64,000 bases of DNA from Enoplolaimus lenunculus (Eukaryota > Nematoda > Enoplea > Enoplida > Thoracostomopsidae): NCBI GenBank assembly GCA_030248215.1, contig JASANG010003796.1:1-64000 (forward strand). Reading direction: 5' to 3'. The position numbers and the translations under genes were made by a program. Under the pieces are notes generated by a model. That model did no database searches, was not told where the DNA came from, and saw only the letters and a program-made list of their open reading frames with translations. Positions 46,901 to 59,500 of the stretch are shown one piece after another; within the stretch, counting starts at the first letter, position 1; every line of letters begins with the position of its first letter.

Positions 46901-49398
46901 CAGCGAGTTTTGGTTCGAACTCCGCGTTTCAAATCGGCCACTGTGGGATCGAATGCTTGTTGTGAGGCCTATTTCACACGGGACCGGGCCGTCTTGGTTT
47001 GTTAAGTCCATCGAAGGCGACGTGCCGCCGCTTAGTAATAGAGCTGGTGTTTTTCGGTGGAGTTGTGGAGACAAGTTGTACAGACATCATTCATTGCCTC
47101 ATAATCAGCCGCAAATTTCCCATATTCGAATGCTCGACACGAAACCGGATACAAGAGACTCCAGCTCGTGTTCCGGTAGTCATGGGCCAATGAATGAAGG
47201 CGTTCAATGGCGGATGCTAACAAATATTCAGTTCAGCACAGTAGACAGCCGGTCGCATCCGGTGTTTTTTGTTGACAAGTGAGTGACTAAATTTTGAGAA
47301 GTACCTACTGTAGTGACCCGAATGAGAGGGAGGCACTGATATTTATTTGGCCTGTCCAGAGAGTACCCAGCTGTTATTCTGTTACGAACTGTTATTTATT
47401 TTCAACCCGCCCTACGCCACCCTTCGTTACTAATATATAGCTTGTATTGCAACTATCCGTTGAATTAAACGGTTTTACCTTGCATTAAAAGCTTGAACGA
47501 TAATGCAAGGTTATACTTTGGAATGTTGCTTTCAAAACTAAGCACGCTTTAATGTTTCGAACTAACTTTATTTGGTCCTAGAGTCATTTATGCACTACAA
47601 TTAGGAATAATTGACATTTATGGACTCTAATTGGGGTTTAGGGACTTTATCCGCTTATGGACTCATATTGGGATACGGATTCCTGTTGATTGGGACTTAA
47701 AATAGGGACCCCCTCTTATTACCTCTCCGTCTTATTCGGGCCACTATAGTATTTGGATATCTGTTTCCAGTAAAATCAAATGTTTAGGTTCCTTTCTATG
47801 AGCCATCGAATATTGTAACTATTTTCATTTCAACAGTATTCGTTTTCGATTTCTTCACAAAGTATTGCTAAATATTTAATACCTGTAACATTTTATGAAG
47901 CGAATTTACTGCTGCATCTCGTTGTGATGAAGTTTTGATTAAAACCCCAACGAAGATTTGAACGGAAGTTTATTGATTGCTCAAACGAAACTATTGTCAC
48001 ATCTCCTTGGATGCTGTAGGATTGGTCGAAAATATGCATGTATATATGTATATATCAGGGTGCAACCGGAATTTTAAAATACCGGAACCGGAAAGTTAAA
48101 AAATACCGGAACCGGAGCCGTTGTCGAAAAATTCATTTTTAAGCGCTATTTTACCGCTTTTAATGTTGTAAACACACCGTTTAGAATGCCAAAATCTTGA
48201 AACAAATGTAGTAGGTGGAAATATATGATAAATTATGGAGTGTGGTACAAATTGAAAAATTTGGCAACAAACGCTCGGACGATTTTAGATAAATAAGTTA
48301 GAATAATATGCCAATTGTCTTAAATTTTCGACTGTGAAAAATTTTTTCGTAAAAATTCCGGTGAAAAATACCGGATTTCTTACCGGAACCGGAATTCTGG
48401 TTGCACCTGGTATATACGTATGCCTATTGGTCGGCGTTTGCTCAAAAATAGTTGGATTTTGAAAATTTTTTAGGAAATATAAAACCTTTAACTCATAGAG
48501 TATACTATGAGCAACTAAATAAATATACAAGTAATATACGAGCAACACAGACACTTTGAGCTGAGTTTCACAATTCTAACATATATGCGCAGTGCAAAAT
48601 CTCTGCAAGACGTAAGAACCCATCGGGCTCAAGCGTCAAGCTCCTATAGCTCAGTGGTGATGGTAAACGCCTCCCACTCCAGTCACTGGAGTTCGAATCC
48701 TAGCATAATAGTAGATCTCACATGAAATAGAAAATATTCATGTGATAAAGGGTTAATTTCCTCCTTCCAATTCAAAAATATTAAAAATGTTTCCAAAATT
48801 GAACATTTTACGCCTCCCATCCGAGCGACTGGTAGTCGAATCGTACCTTGCAAAAATTACATCTCATACGAAATTGAAAATATTCATGTGGGAAAGGGTT
48901 ACATTAAGCGCGAACCAACTTGTTCAAACATTTCACAGATGTCGTCATTGGTACGTTTGGCACGTAAACAACAACCGGCTTCAGACAGCCATGGGCACCT
49001 TATTGCGAATTCCAGTGCGTACAGTGCCAACGCTTTCCCAACTATCCTGGCAACGAATGCTCATTCACAGATCTCAACGAAAAGTTCTACTACAGGATCC
49101 AAAGTCTGGTCTTCTTGGTTTTGGTGTTCCAGAACCGTTTGTGAAATATTGTAAAACACCTGTTAAAATTGCAAACGTAGTCCGCATTGAAACAGATTCC
49201 GATATAAGCAGTAGCAGTTTACTTGACAGTCGTCAAGATCAAGAGACGACACAGCTTGGCCACGAGGGTGGAACCGAACCGGAAGCGCCGCAAAATGACC
49301 GGAACGAGTCAAGCTGGATACTTGGTGAAATGAACATATTCCGAATTTACATTGCCGTACTTATAATCTGTTCAGTGTTTCGAATTTATTTTAACTGA
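43987..49398 (+). CDS. Unidentified 507-residue protein, probably tail-anchored (3 exons)
   Basis: Exons 43987-44538, 46767-47278 and 48939-49398. Donors are AAG|GTAAAA and AA|GTGAGT; acceptors GCCAG and CACAG. Introns are phase 0 and phase 2, and the joined frame is open from an ATG, which has an in-frame TAA 30 nt upstream, to TGA. The first 184 residues are aromatic-rich (YDSYVIFYQFHHRYIYIW) with a hydrophobic stretch near 120-130. The second exon has many Trp and Phe (WFKCNAIY, FWFELRVSN). The last exon has an acidic Ser/Glu-rich segment and ends in a single hydrophobic helix (FRIYIAVLIICSVFRIYFN) right at the C-terminus, the layout of tail-anchored ER or mitochondrial membrane proteins. 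A second open frame in exon 3 exists, but only this one keeps phase. I do not recognise the family. Confidence 0.6.
44549..44816 (-). repeat. tRNA-derived SINE (family 1), starting 10 nt after a splice donor
   Basis: The same body as 17145-17412. On the minus strand: A-box-like TAGCTGAGTTGTGATGG, B box GTTCGAATCC, then the tail. The preceding exon ends at 44538 and its donor GTAAAATTTTA runs into the element. Confidence 0.8.
44989..45363. mobile_element. Element with 30-bp inverted termini and ACTGAAGCCAAAA units
   Basis: Left CAATATCATGCGTATACCAG, right reversed CAATATCATGCGTACACCAG, both continuing GTGACTTT. Inside, ACTGAAGCCAAAA and TTCAGTGTG recur about five times. No coding capacity. 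Confidence 0.8.
45631..45742 (+). mobile_element. Family C MITE, internally deleted
   Basis: CTGTAGTGGCCCATCCGG at the left joins directly to the right part TATTAGGGATACGGACTCCT and ends GTTATTCGGCTCACTACAG. About 330 bp of the usual body is gone. Confidence 0.75.
45865..46073. mobile_element. Family G palindromic foldback element, complete
   Basis: CACTGCAAAAAAATGGTGAG at the left and the inverse ending TATTTTTACAGTG at the right, TA on both sides. CTACGGGACTACACAA and its complement pair near the centre, with GAGTCAAA/TTTGACTC words throughout, so almost all of it can form a hairpin. Confidence 0.8.
46103..46718 (-). mobile_element. Family A MITE interrupted by a family C MITE
   Basis: GGCCTATGTATAGAACAGGG at the left; the right end resumes after the nested element with CTACATGAGTTAGCC, a decayed terminus. 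The interruption falls within CTTTACATGGGCC. Confidence 0.75.
46288..46699 (-). mobile_element. Family C MITE, complete, nested in family A
   Basis: TA-CTGTATTGACCCGAATAAGA at the left and TTTATTCGGGTCATTACAG-TA at the right; 412 bp, in the opposite orientation to 14677. Confidence 0.85.
47310..47749 (+). mobile_element. Family C MITE 31 nt after a splice donor
   Basis: TA-CTGTAGTGACCCGAATGAGA at the left, CTTATTCGGGCCACTATAG-TA at the right; 440 bp. The upstream exon ends at 47278. Confidence 0.85.
48056..48409. mobile_element. Family D hAT-like element, complete
   Basis: CAGGGTGCAACCGGAATTTT at the left and GGAATTCTGGTTGCACCTG at the right. Flanks GTATATAT and GTATATAC match at 7 of 8 bases. 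Confidence 0.85.
48484..48903 (+). repeat. SINE family 1 copies just upstream of a splice acceptor
   Basis: 48620-48765 has the A box TAGCTCAGTGGTGATGG (48647-48663) and B box GTTCGAATCC (48691-48700) in plus orientation, with the CATGTGATAAAGGGTTA tail. 48810-48903 is a decayed second copy (CGCCTCCCATCCGAGCGACT ... CATGTGGGAAAGGGTTA). The next coding exon starts at 48939. 48491-48540 carries a tail piece (CATAGAGTATACTATGAGCA). Confidence 0.7.
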
Positions 49399-49437
49399 AA
49401 CGCGTTAAAAAATATTTAATATCTGTATAGAATCGAC

Positions 49438-49568
49438 GGCCAATGTATAGAACAGGGTCGTAACAGAAGTATATTCTTAAGCCTAAGCAAAAAAATTAGT
49501 CTGCAGCGTAGGCTTATCCTGTTGCAGTTCCGCAGAAAAACGTTGCGCCTCTGATCTTTACATGGGCC
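49438..49568 (-). mobile_element. Family A MITE just after a stop codon
   Basis: GGCCAATGTATAGAACAGGG at the left, CTGATCTTTACATGGGCC at the right. Flanks GAATCGAC and GAATCAGC share 6 of 8 bases. It begins 40 nt beyond the TGA at 49398, so it probably lies in the 3' UTR. Confidence 0.85.
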
Positions 49569-49979
49569 GAATCAGCACCAGTAAAATGTGTTTTTAAGCG
49601 AATTTTGCCAGGTGACAGTGTGATATAAACGTTTTTACCAGCCCCCCGAAATAGGGTTATTTCCTAATTTTTGCCAAGCTATGTTAAAGGAAATTTGAAT
49701 GGAAACAGGTTATAATTTACACAAGTGCTTGCAAAATCGATTTGGAATGTTGCGCTCAAAAAAGTACGATGTTTACAGTATGTGCTTTTAGACGGGTTGA
49801 AGAGATATGACTTAACTCGACCATTGCCGTAAAATCATTTCACCTTTATTTCGTCAAACCCGAATAATCGCAGGTTGAAAGATTTAAAGGATTACAGCTT
49901 ACAGTAGAGTTTTCTCGCTACAAAAATTGCTACTAAAGGCAAGTCAGCAAAGGTTCAGGCACCATTGATCGATTCAACC

Positions 49980-50468
49980 AATAGTGGATGACGCATAATA
50001 ACAAGAGTACGCAACTGAGTATATTCTGTGTAGAAAAGAATGTATCCGGTATGTGTTGCGTTTTTGTACTACCCTTCTTTATTTAGAGGGGGTACAACCT
50101 GTGCGAACCATGACACTTTATCTATCCGGCAATAAATTCTCCGCGTATAATTTAATTTAGTTTTATTTTATGTGACAGCGACCATACCACTTCTAAGCAG
50201 AGGGTGGTCGGCCAAAAACGCAACGCCCGGTGGTACATTTTGTACCATGCGGAACCCGAAGAGTTGCACACTCTTGTTTCATGCACTCTTGATTCAACTG
50301 GGCGCGATGTATTTCTGCGAGACTGCAATAGAGTAAGCTTAAATTTTAGACTATTTTTGCTTAGGCTTACGCTAACAGGTGTAAGCTCATTCTTTCGCTT
50401 AGGTACGTTTAGGTTTAGGCTTACGAATATGCTTGTACTAGTGTGACCGCACTGTCCTATACATTGGT
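49980..50468. mobile_element. Dispersed repeat followed by a truncated family A MITE
   Basis: 49990-50290 matches the repeat at 15885-16345 (GGCCAAAAACGCAACGCCCG, GGTACATTTTGTACCATGCG). 50305-50468 is family A from TTTCTGCGAGACTGCAATAG to the end CTATACATTGGTC. It lies between the convergent genes, 50 nt beyond the kinase stop codon. Confidence 0.55.
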
Positions 50469-50519
50469 CGAAACGTCTAACGATATCTTCCCTCTGTTCC
50501 ATATTTGTATACGCTTTTG

Positions 50520-53500
50520 TTAAACGTATCTTGACTGTTTATCATTTGCAACATCAGGGATTGCTTCAAGTTTAAGGTTTGATCCATAGCTAGGACGTCG
50601 TCTTGAACGAGGTAAACAGTAGTTATCAGCGTCTGTTTCTTGGCCTTTGGAGGGCACCCTTAAATTTGGTAAGGGTTTTGGATCGGATCCGGTAATGTGG
50701 TGGTGGTTTTGAGGAATGTTTCGATACGAATGATTTAAATCAGTTGAACTTCGTCTGTAAGATGCGTAGTGTGAACCAGTTGACCAGTTGAGTATGTCGT
50801 TGGTAACTTTATCAAATAGCTAAAATATTAATAATTCACATGTGCAATTTTTTGTTGCGAGTACTTGCACGTGCAATTTGTACGTGCAAATTTGCAACTG
50901 AAAGAACTTGCAGCTGCTACTAGCACATGCAAATTTTTGCAGTGAGAACTTGTAACTGCAATTTTTGTTCGAAAACTTATAAAACTTGCTGCACGTGTGA
51001 ATGGGGTTTAATATTGTTTTTCAGGCTTTATTCCGTATAAAAATACCAATGATTTTAATTGTAAGAGTGTAAGAGGGCTTAGTAGATGTAAACCCTTAAT
51101 ATTTTACTAAAAATATTGTACCATTCTTTAGTCGTAAACCTATTTTTAGTGTTGGAGTTGGAACCAACAAACTAATTTTGGGAACTGTACATTCTCAACT
51201 GTGTATAGCACCTATTATTGTTTGGAATTAGGTTTTCAAACAAAACAAATGTTACAATTGCAATCCCTGGAAATCTGTGTACAGGTTTCGCAAATCTTAT
51301 GTGAAAAAAGTGCTAAATTTTGAAAGCTAACATTTTTCTTGGTTTGATAGCTACAAGATCCATCACCAACTATGATAATAGATGTGGCCCATGTTACTTT
51401 AAGGGGCATCCAGGTTTCTGGTGGGTCTATAAATAAGTAAGTTTAGATTAGATTTATGCTTTGTCTTAATAGTCATATCCCTGGACTGACAGGCTTTTAC
51501 GCTTTGGATTAGACTTATGTTTAGGTTTAGGCTTTCGGTTAGATTTAGGCTTATCTGACTAGACAGGCTCACAGAGTTTATACATGGGCCAATCATGCAG
51601 TATTTCGTTGCTTACCTCGGGTGAGCAACTCTGCAGCTGGCGGCCAATTTGCAGTTTGCAACCGGCAAAAGTTGGTCGTTCGTTTGGGCTTTCAAGCCAA
51701 CAGTTTTGCATCAGTTCAAATCTGTAACCAGTAAAAGTACGATTATAGTATATTAGTTTTACAAAGCTGGTTTAGGATTAGGCTTAAGCCTAACAGGTCA
51801 ATTTATTAATTTGGAAGCCATCGGTGGATTCAAAGGATGCTGGCGAAAACGGATCGCTGCCCCAACAGAGATTTGCTAAGAAAAAATGGTCAAGTCACTG
51901 CTTTAGAAATCTTCACTTTTCTGCTAATTCACGCAGTGGATATTTTGATCTGTAGCGCCTGACGTCTGTAGAGTGGAAACGTTTTTACGATCGGCGCTGT
52001 AAAACAACTGTCTCGTGTTAATCATCGGGAGCCTGTCTATGAAACCTAAGCGAAATCTAAGCCTAAACCAGCCAATGTATAGCACAGAACTGTAACCGTA
52101 GTATAAGCATATATTCTTAAGCCTAGCGTAAGAATGAGTTTGTACCTAAGCCTAAACGTAAGCCTAAGCAAAAAATAGTCTAAATATAAGATTGATCCGT
52201 TACAGTCACGCAGGAAAACGTTCCGCTCCTGATCTTTACATGTGCCGCGTTCTAAACCTGAGTCTAAAATTAGGTATGACTACGGGTAAACTTCCAAATG
52301 TCAAGTCGTTAGTGACCACAGAACTTTTTGAGTAGCACACGATCCAATCTACATAACATTGGCTGGGTTTCCAAAATGTTATTTAAGTGTTTACTTAAGT
52401 TATACTTTATATGTGATTACTTAAGTTACCGACTTAAGTAAGTAAATACTTAACTTTTTGAGCAAATACAAATAAACGCAAGATTTGAGACACGATCGTA
52501 ACAAAAAAGCTATAGTTTTGCTTTATATTAAAGAGGTGGAGGTATTAAAAGTTAACTATTTTAATTAGGCCAAGGCTAATATGCCCGACCTGTTACTCTG
52601 TAATATATCAAATTTAGTCGGTGACTTAAGTATTTACTTAACTTAAGTACGCTTTTAACAACGATAAAATAGCTAAGTAATTGCTTACCACATACTTAAG
52701 TACTAAGTCGTGCTTAAGTAAGGTTTCAGAAACCTAGCTATTGTCTTTATTTAGTTTAACGCTACCTACACAACTGTTCGGCATTTTTATAGTTTTTTCC
52801 GCCGCGGAAAAACCCCCCTTCAACAGAAATAAACCATGCATAGCATAAGGCCGTAACAGTAGTATTAGCATATTCCCAAGCCTAAGCCAATGATACTAAA
52901 TCAATAATTAAGCCTAAACCTAAGCAAAACTTTTCCAATGTTTAAAAAAATTACAAAACCGCTACACTGTGTAACTTTTGTAATTAAAATTATACAAATC
53001 ACTTATAAAATGTCCGTTTTGAATCAGTTGCTAACACAATCACATTAAGCTGTTTACATATTCTTTCTATTTCCGGATCCGATTCTGAACTTACGTCGCA
53101 GGTGGTGCATTGACTGGCCTTCGCATCCGGTTGCCGGACTTGATAAAGTTGAGAAAATTATCGTCAAGAGGCATGCCAGGATACGGATGCTCACCAAGTG
53201 CGAACATTTCCCATATTGTTACACCGAAGCTCCAGCTAAAATTAAAACGAGATATACTCAAAATCAAACAGTGGTTATTTCTTTGTATTTTTAGTGTTGT
53301 ATAGGCTTACACTTAGGCTTAGGCTTAGGTAAACGTTTAAGTTACCGAAGCCTAAGCCTAAGCCTAAACAATTATCTTGGCTCTTGTAGACTATCACCAA
53401 ATGTATTTACAGTGGGTGATAGTCTACAACAGCCAAGATAATTTTTTAGGCTTAGGCTTAGGTTTAGGTAAACGTTTAAGTTACCGAAGCCTAAGCCTAA

Positions 53501-56500
53501 GCCTAAAAAAATATCTTGGCTCTTGTAGACTATCACCCACTGTAAATACAGTTATGGTTAGGCAATACGTTGAGGCTTATACTTAGGCATAGGCTTAGCT
53601 AAACTTTTAAGTTACAGAAGCCTAAGCCTAAGCCTAAAAATTATCTTGGCTCTTGTAGACTATCACCCACTGTAAATAAAGTTAAGCTTTACGCAATACG
53701 TTCAGGCTTACACTTAGGCATAGGCTTAGGTAAACGTTTAAGTTACAGAAGCTTAAGCCTGAGCCTAAAAAATTATCTTGGCTCTTGTAGACTATCACCC
53801 ACTGTAAATACAGTTATGGTTACGCAATACGTTGAGGTTTATACTTAGGCATAGGCTTAGGTAAACGTTTAAGTTACCGAAGCCTAAGCCTAAGCCTAAA
53901 AAAATTATCTTGGCTCTTGTAGACTATCACCCACTGTAAATACAGTTATGGTTACATAATACGTTGAAGCTTACACTTAGGCATAGGCTTAAGCAAACGT
54001 TTAAGTTACGGAAATCTAAGCCTAAGCCTAAGCCTAAGTCTGAGCCTAGGACTAAGCCTAAGCATATGGAGGAAACAATATAAGAGTCAAAATCAGCCCA
54101 AGATATATTGCAGCAATCTACTTAGAGGTTAAACGCGTCGAGTTTCGTAATACGTTTAGTATAGTTTTGACTTCAATTTAGGTTTGGAACTGAATTCTCC
54201 TAATGTATCTAGCAACTATTTCGAGTTAAACATAATGATTTCAATACGGGCGAACTTCAAAAGCCGTCCCGAAACTTGAAAATTTCAACGAAAAACACGC
54301 GTATCTTTGCATTTCGGCGTCAAATTTAAATTTAGGCTACATATTTTAATTGGGTATTATAAGAAATCTTGACACAATGATAAATATAGATTGAACTCAA
54401 AATTTAGTCGTATTTAGCTTGCTTACACATCGGATTTAACTGTAAACTGTCGATATCGTATTGATTCAATGGCCATCCATTTGATTGGCAGAGGCACCTG
54501 AAACAAAATAATAAATAAATAATAAACTAAAATTCACAAAAAACTTCGGTCCATGTAAACATCAGGGGCGGAACGTTTTTCTGCGGGACTGCAATAGAAT
54601 AAAGCTTAAGCTGTAGACTATTTGTTGCTTAGCTTTAGGCTTAGGTTTTAGGTATAAGCCGAGTTGAAAGCGGAGCGGGCGCAAAAACTGTGTCCCGCTG
54701 GGCGGGGCGGGACGGGACAGAAGTGGCGCAATTGCGGTATGACGGAACAGAGCAGGAAATCGCGAAAACGAGGCGGGTTGAGCTCCAACGAAAAACATCG
54801 AAGCTGAGCAGTTAAGATATTTGTTCCAGTTGTATTTATATTCAACAAATGTATTAAATAAAATGTATATTCAATAAGGTTTTTCGACGTTTGCTAAACT
54901 ATTCAATTACCGGGTTTGGACGTTTATATACAAATTATGGATAGCTTGCAACTCTAATGCAATTAGCCTGTAGATAATATGCTGCTTAAAATTTCAAAAT
55001 CCCAATGCGAGGTTAACACCGCCGGATAATTGGATGTCAAACAGCAAAAAGAGTTTATCAAAATCGATTCGTGTGATTTTTTCGGACGGACATAGGCACG
55101 GACGATCGGACATCTAACTTTCGACCCCCGAGTACAAAACCTAAAACGTTTCTATATCTATTATACTTAAAATTTATAAAGAAATTAATTATATCGAATC
55201 TTGGCAAAAAATTTCGAAACGGGGCGGAAAATTCGGAACATGGGGCAGCGCGGGGCAAAAATTGAGTGGCTGCTCCGAGGAGCGGGGCGGAGCGTTACCG
55301 CTTTTTTCGCCCCCCCTTCCTACTCTGAGTATAAGCTTATTCTACGCTTAGGCTTAGGAATATGCTTACTACTGTTACAACCATTGGCCTATATATAGAA
55401 CAGGGCCGAAACAGTAGTATAATTATATTCCTAAGCCTAAGCCTTGAGCAAAAAAGTTAGTCTAAATCTTAAACTGACTCTATTACAGCTCCTCCGGAAA
55501 ACGATCCGGCCCTGTTCTATACATTGGCCAAAACTTCAAGCAGATGCAATTCTTCACGTTCTGAACGTTAATTCATAGTTGATTTGAATTAAGGTTAAGC
55601 TATGTGTATATAATTAATCTTATACTATTTATATAAATTCATATTCAACTGTAACTTAGTGCTTAAAAGGAAGCGCATTCGTTTCCAGTGAGGAACCGGT
55701 GGGGTTTTCAGTCCCCGTACCAAAATGTCAATCTCGCCTGTCCTCCGGAAAAAATTTTAGCCACCCCCGAGCGCCAATGTCACTCTGAAAGTCGTAACAG
55801 TAGCATAGGCATATTAGTAAGCCCAAGCCTAAGCATCACCGTAACTATACGCGTATGACTAAGCTTAGGCGTAAGCCTAGCATAAGCCGGCCCATGTAAA
55901 GATCTGGGGCGAAACGTTTTTGTGTAGGACTAGAATAGAGTAAGCTTAAGATTTAAACTATTTTCTTTGCTTGGCTTAAGCTTTAGGCTTAGAAATAAAC
56001 TCATCCTTACGCTTAGGCTTAGGCTTAGGCTTAGGCTTAGGAGTATGCTTATAATACTGTTCCGCCCCTTTTCTTTACATTGGCCCATAAGCCTTAGCAA
56101 AAAATAGTTTATGGCTTAAGCTTACTATATTAGAGTACCAGCGCAAAACCGGTACCAGATTGACCTGGCGACAGGTATAAAAGCAGGGCTAAATTTGGTG
56201 ATCGCGGGCGTGAAAATAGTTGAAATTTTGCGTTGCTTTTGGTAACCAAGATGATTTAAAATACCGTTGGCTTACATCGGTAGTTTTGATTCGATACGTT
56301 TCGTCCTGTCTGGCCAGACCAAAATCACTAATTTTAACAACACCGTTTGACGCGAGGAGCAGATTTCGTGCTGCGAGATCACGATGAATAAGCTAAAATA
56401 TCAAAAAAAAGTGACTCGATAGTGAATTTTTGACGCTAAAATTACAAACTTGACCCATGGATTATCTGCTATTCTACGCAACATCAGTTTAAGCAAAGCT

Positions 56501-59500
56501 GCAGTTTTATAAGCTGACTGTCCAATCAGATTTAACTACACGATTTCAGTGTCGTTATAATTTTGGTGACGTCCGACGCTGTCCACCACCGTCGTGGCGC
56601 CGTCCGTCGTCGTACTTTTGTCGTACGACACTCGTACGATACCGTATGGTGACGTGCGGCGCCGGACAGCCCCGTACGACAAGTATGACGCCACCCTAAA
56701 ATGCACCACCGTCACCCACAGGCATTAGTGAGTAAATATTTCTTTACCCGGTCCGCACTATACCGGCGGAAATGATATGTTTTTACCGTCCGATATACCC
56801 GCTCAAAAATGCTTTATTCGCTACGCACCTTTACGCATCGTTAATTTTTCGTTTGTTTCAGAAAAAATCAGCGTAATTTTCCACCGAATTGTCGCTTGGC
56901 CTCGATTTGCGTCACAAAAGCGTTTGTAGTCACTTGCCAGGGTGCAACCGGATATGAAAAATGCTCAGACAAAGGTGAACAAATTTTGTCGGTACTGGAG
57001 TTGACGGTGAGACTTACCTACGCAGTTAGAAATAACGTCAACATTGTGAATTAGACAACTTTTCTTCTACAATGTGGTCAACAAACTTACATTTTTAGAC
57101 GACAAATACTCCATGCCGTTAGCAACCTGATAGCAAAAGCTAAGAAGCTGTGAAGTGGACAGTTTTGCTTGACCTGACGAAATATCGTTGTACATCAGAC
57201 GCGACCAGTCTGGTTCCACTTGACTCTGAAACGGACGAAATGATATTGAACCCGTAGTATGTACAAGACGGAGGCGAAAAATTGCAAGATATTTACGTTG
57301 ATATAGTCCGTGAGGTCAATGTTACTTTGAGGGGCGTACGTTTCTGGTTCTTAGCAGACTATGAGAATGCCAAACAATCAAACCTGTATCTTGTTTTGAA
57401 GATTTTTATTAGAGAGGGCTAAAAAATTCCGACATTTGTGTGGATATACCTCGTGAGGTCCGAGCTACTTTGAGGTGTGCACCGGGTTTCCGACGTGCCC
57501 CAATAGAGTAAGTTTAAGCTTTAAACTAATTTTGTGTTTAGTCTTAGGCTTTAGTTATAGGTTTGTCATTATGCTGAGGTTTAGGCATAGATATTTTAGT
57601 TAGGCTTAGGAATATGCTTACACTACTGTTTGCCCATGAAAGTAACATTGACTCCTAGTGATGTGATTTACACGCGGATGTTATCTTTATAACTGTAGTA
57701 GTTAATCACTGAGAGCTAATGAAATAAGGACAAAAATATATCTGGCGCTAACAGTAAAAGTGTCCAAAATTGCTTGTGAAATATAATTTGGCTCTGGTAC
57801 ACTTGCCCCACATTTAAGATTAAGGCTTAGGCTTAGGTTTAGGCATATAGACTATCAGTTAATTACCTTGAAAACGAGGTCGTAACCATCAGAAGATTTT
57901 GTTCTGTCAGTCGGTGCGTCTGAAGCGATTGAATTCGGCAGCAAGTAGCCGTCTGAATTGGCCACATCGGACTGAGCATCGTGATTTGCCGCCTGAGGAC
58001 TTGTGGAGGAAGGTACAAGCTCATTGATAAAACACGACCGATTTGCTCGCAAGTATCGGTCCATTGAACCTAATTCACACAATTCTGTCAACACGTACAG
58101 TTCACCTATAAATAAAAAAAATTACATAGCTACATTTAAAATGATGTTAAATAGTCCAAAAAGTATGTATAAAGTTGCAAATTTTAATGAAACTAAATAT
58201 ATTTTAGCTTGTTTAAGACAGAAAAAATATATTATCAAGGTGAACAATTAGATTCTTGTGTATATCAGCCATTGTTTTAGTGACAACAATGAATCTGAAG
58301 GATTGTAGAAAAATACACTTTGCAAAAAGTATCATTTTTACTCTTAAAACTATTTTTGTTCTGAGTAGAATAAACATACAACGCGTTAAAAATTCGGATA
58401 ATGTATAGAACAGGACCGTAACAGTGGTATAAGCATATTCCTAAGCCTAAACCTAAGCTTGTCGCAAGTATAAGCCTATGAGCTTATACCTACTTACGCC
58501 TAAGTCTAGGCAAAAGAGCCAGTCTAAAGTTTCAGCTTACTCTATTGCAGTCCGAGTCCGCGTATCCACGGACCGCTTTGATCTTCACATGGGTCCAAAA
58601 TTTTAATAGTCCAAAATATAAAAAAGTACTTAAAATATAATAGAAGGCTTAAACTCCTGTAATCCCGCCTTGCTACAATTATGGCAGTACTACGCAGCGA
58701 CACAATGTGTCTTCGACAAATAATGGCATTCTCAGTTGCGAATATGAGCCATATCTCCCTGTTTAGCAATAGGTTTTCAAACAAGCGAACTACAACAGCT
58801 CAAGCCAATGTTACGTTTAGGGCCGTAGTAGTAGATCAAGCGTACTCCTAAGCCTAAGCTTAGCGGAAGCGTATTCCTAAGCCTAAGCCTAAGCCTAAAC
58901 GTTGCAAAAGCGTATATATTCGTAAGCCTAAGCCTAAACGTTGCAAAAGCGTGTTCCTAAGCCTAAGCCTTAACGTTGCAAAAGCGTACTCCTAAGCCTA
59001 AGCTTAGCGGAAGCGTATTCCTAAGCCTAAGCCTAAGCCTAAACGTTGCAAAAGCGAATATTCTTAGGCCAGGCCAAAAGTCGAAAAGCGGGTCCTTAGC
59101 CCAGCCCTCACCGAAAAGCCCCCTAGCAGCAGCGGAGCGAATCCTACCCAGCCCAGCCCAACCACGCAAAGCAAAAATTCCCCCCAACCCGACGCACAAC
59201 GGCCCCCAACCCCAACCCTAACCCACCAAAACAATCCTAAGCCTAAGCTTAAATCTAACCAAAAATGTAACCTTGAATGTAAGACTACTCTTTCACAGAA
59301 TGAACAGACACCACGACGGTGCTAAAAGTAACATGGCCCACGACTCAGAATCTGCATTTTAACAATCGTTTATTGATTTGCGGCTTTCATAAAAGAACAT
59401 AAAACATAAAAACGGGGGAATACCTTTGACCATCATTTATTGATTTGCGGCCTTCATAAAAGAATATAAAACATAAAAAAGCGATGAGTACCTTTGACCA

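Noticed and set aside
48647-48720. A tRNA gene
   Set aside because: A and B boxes are present but the acceptor stem does not pair and the same body is repeated elsewhere with a tail, so it is a SINE.
48888-49154. Alternative open frame in the last exon of the tail-anchored candidate
   Set aside because: It does not keep phase with the upstream exon, whereas the chosen frame does and leads into the C-terminal membrane helix.
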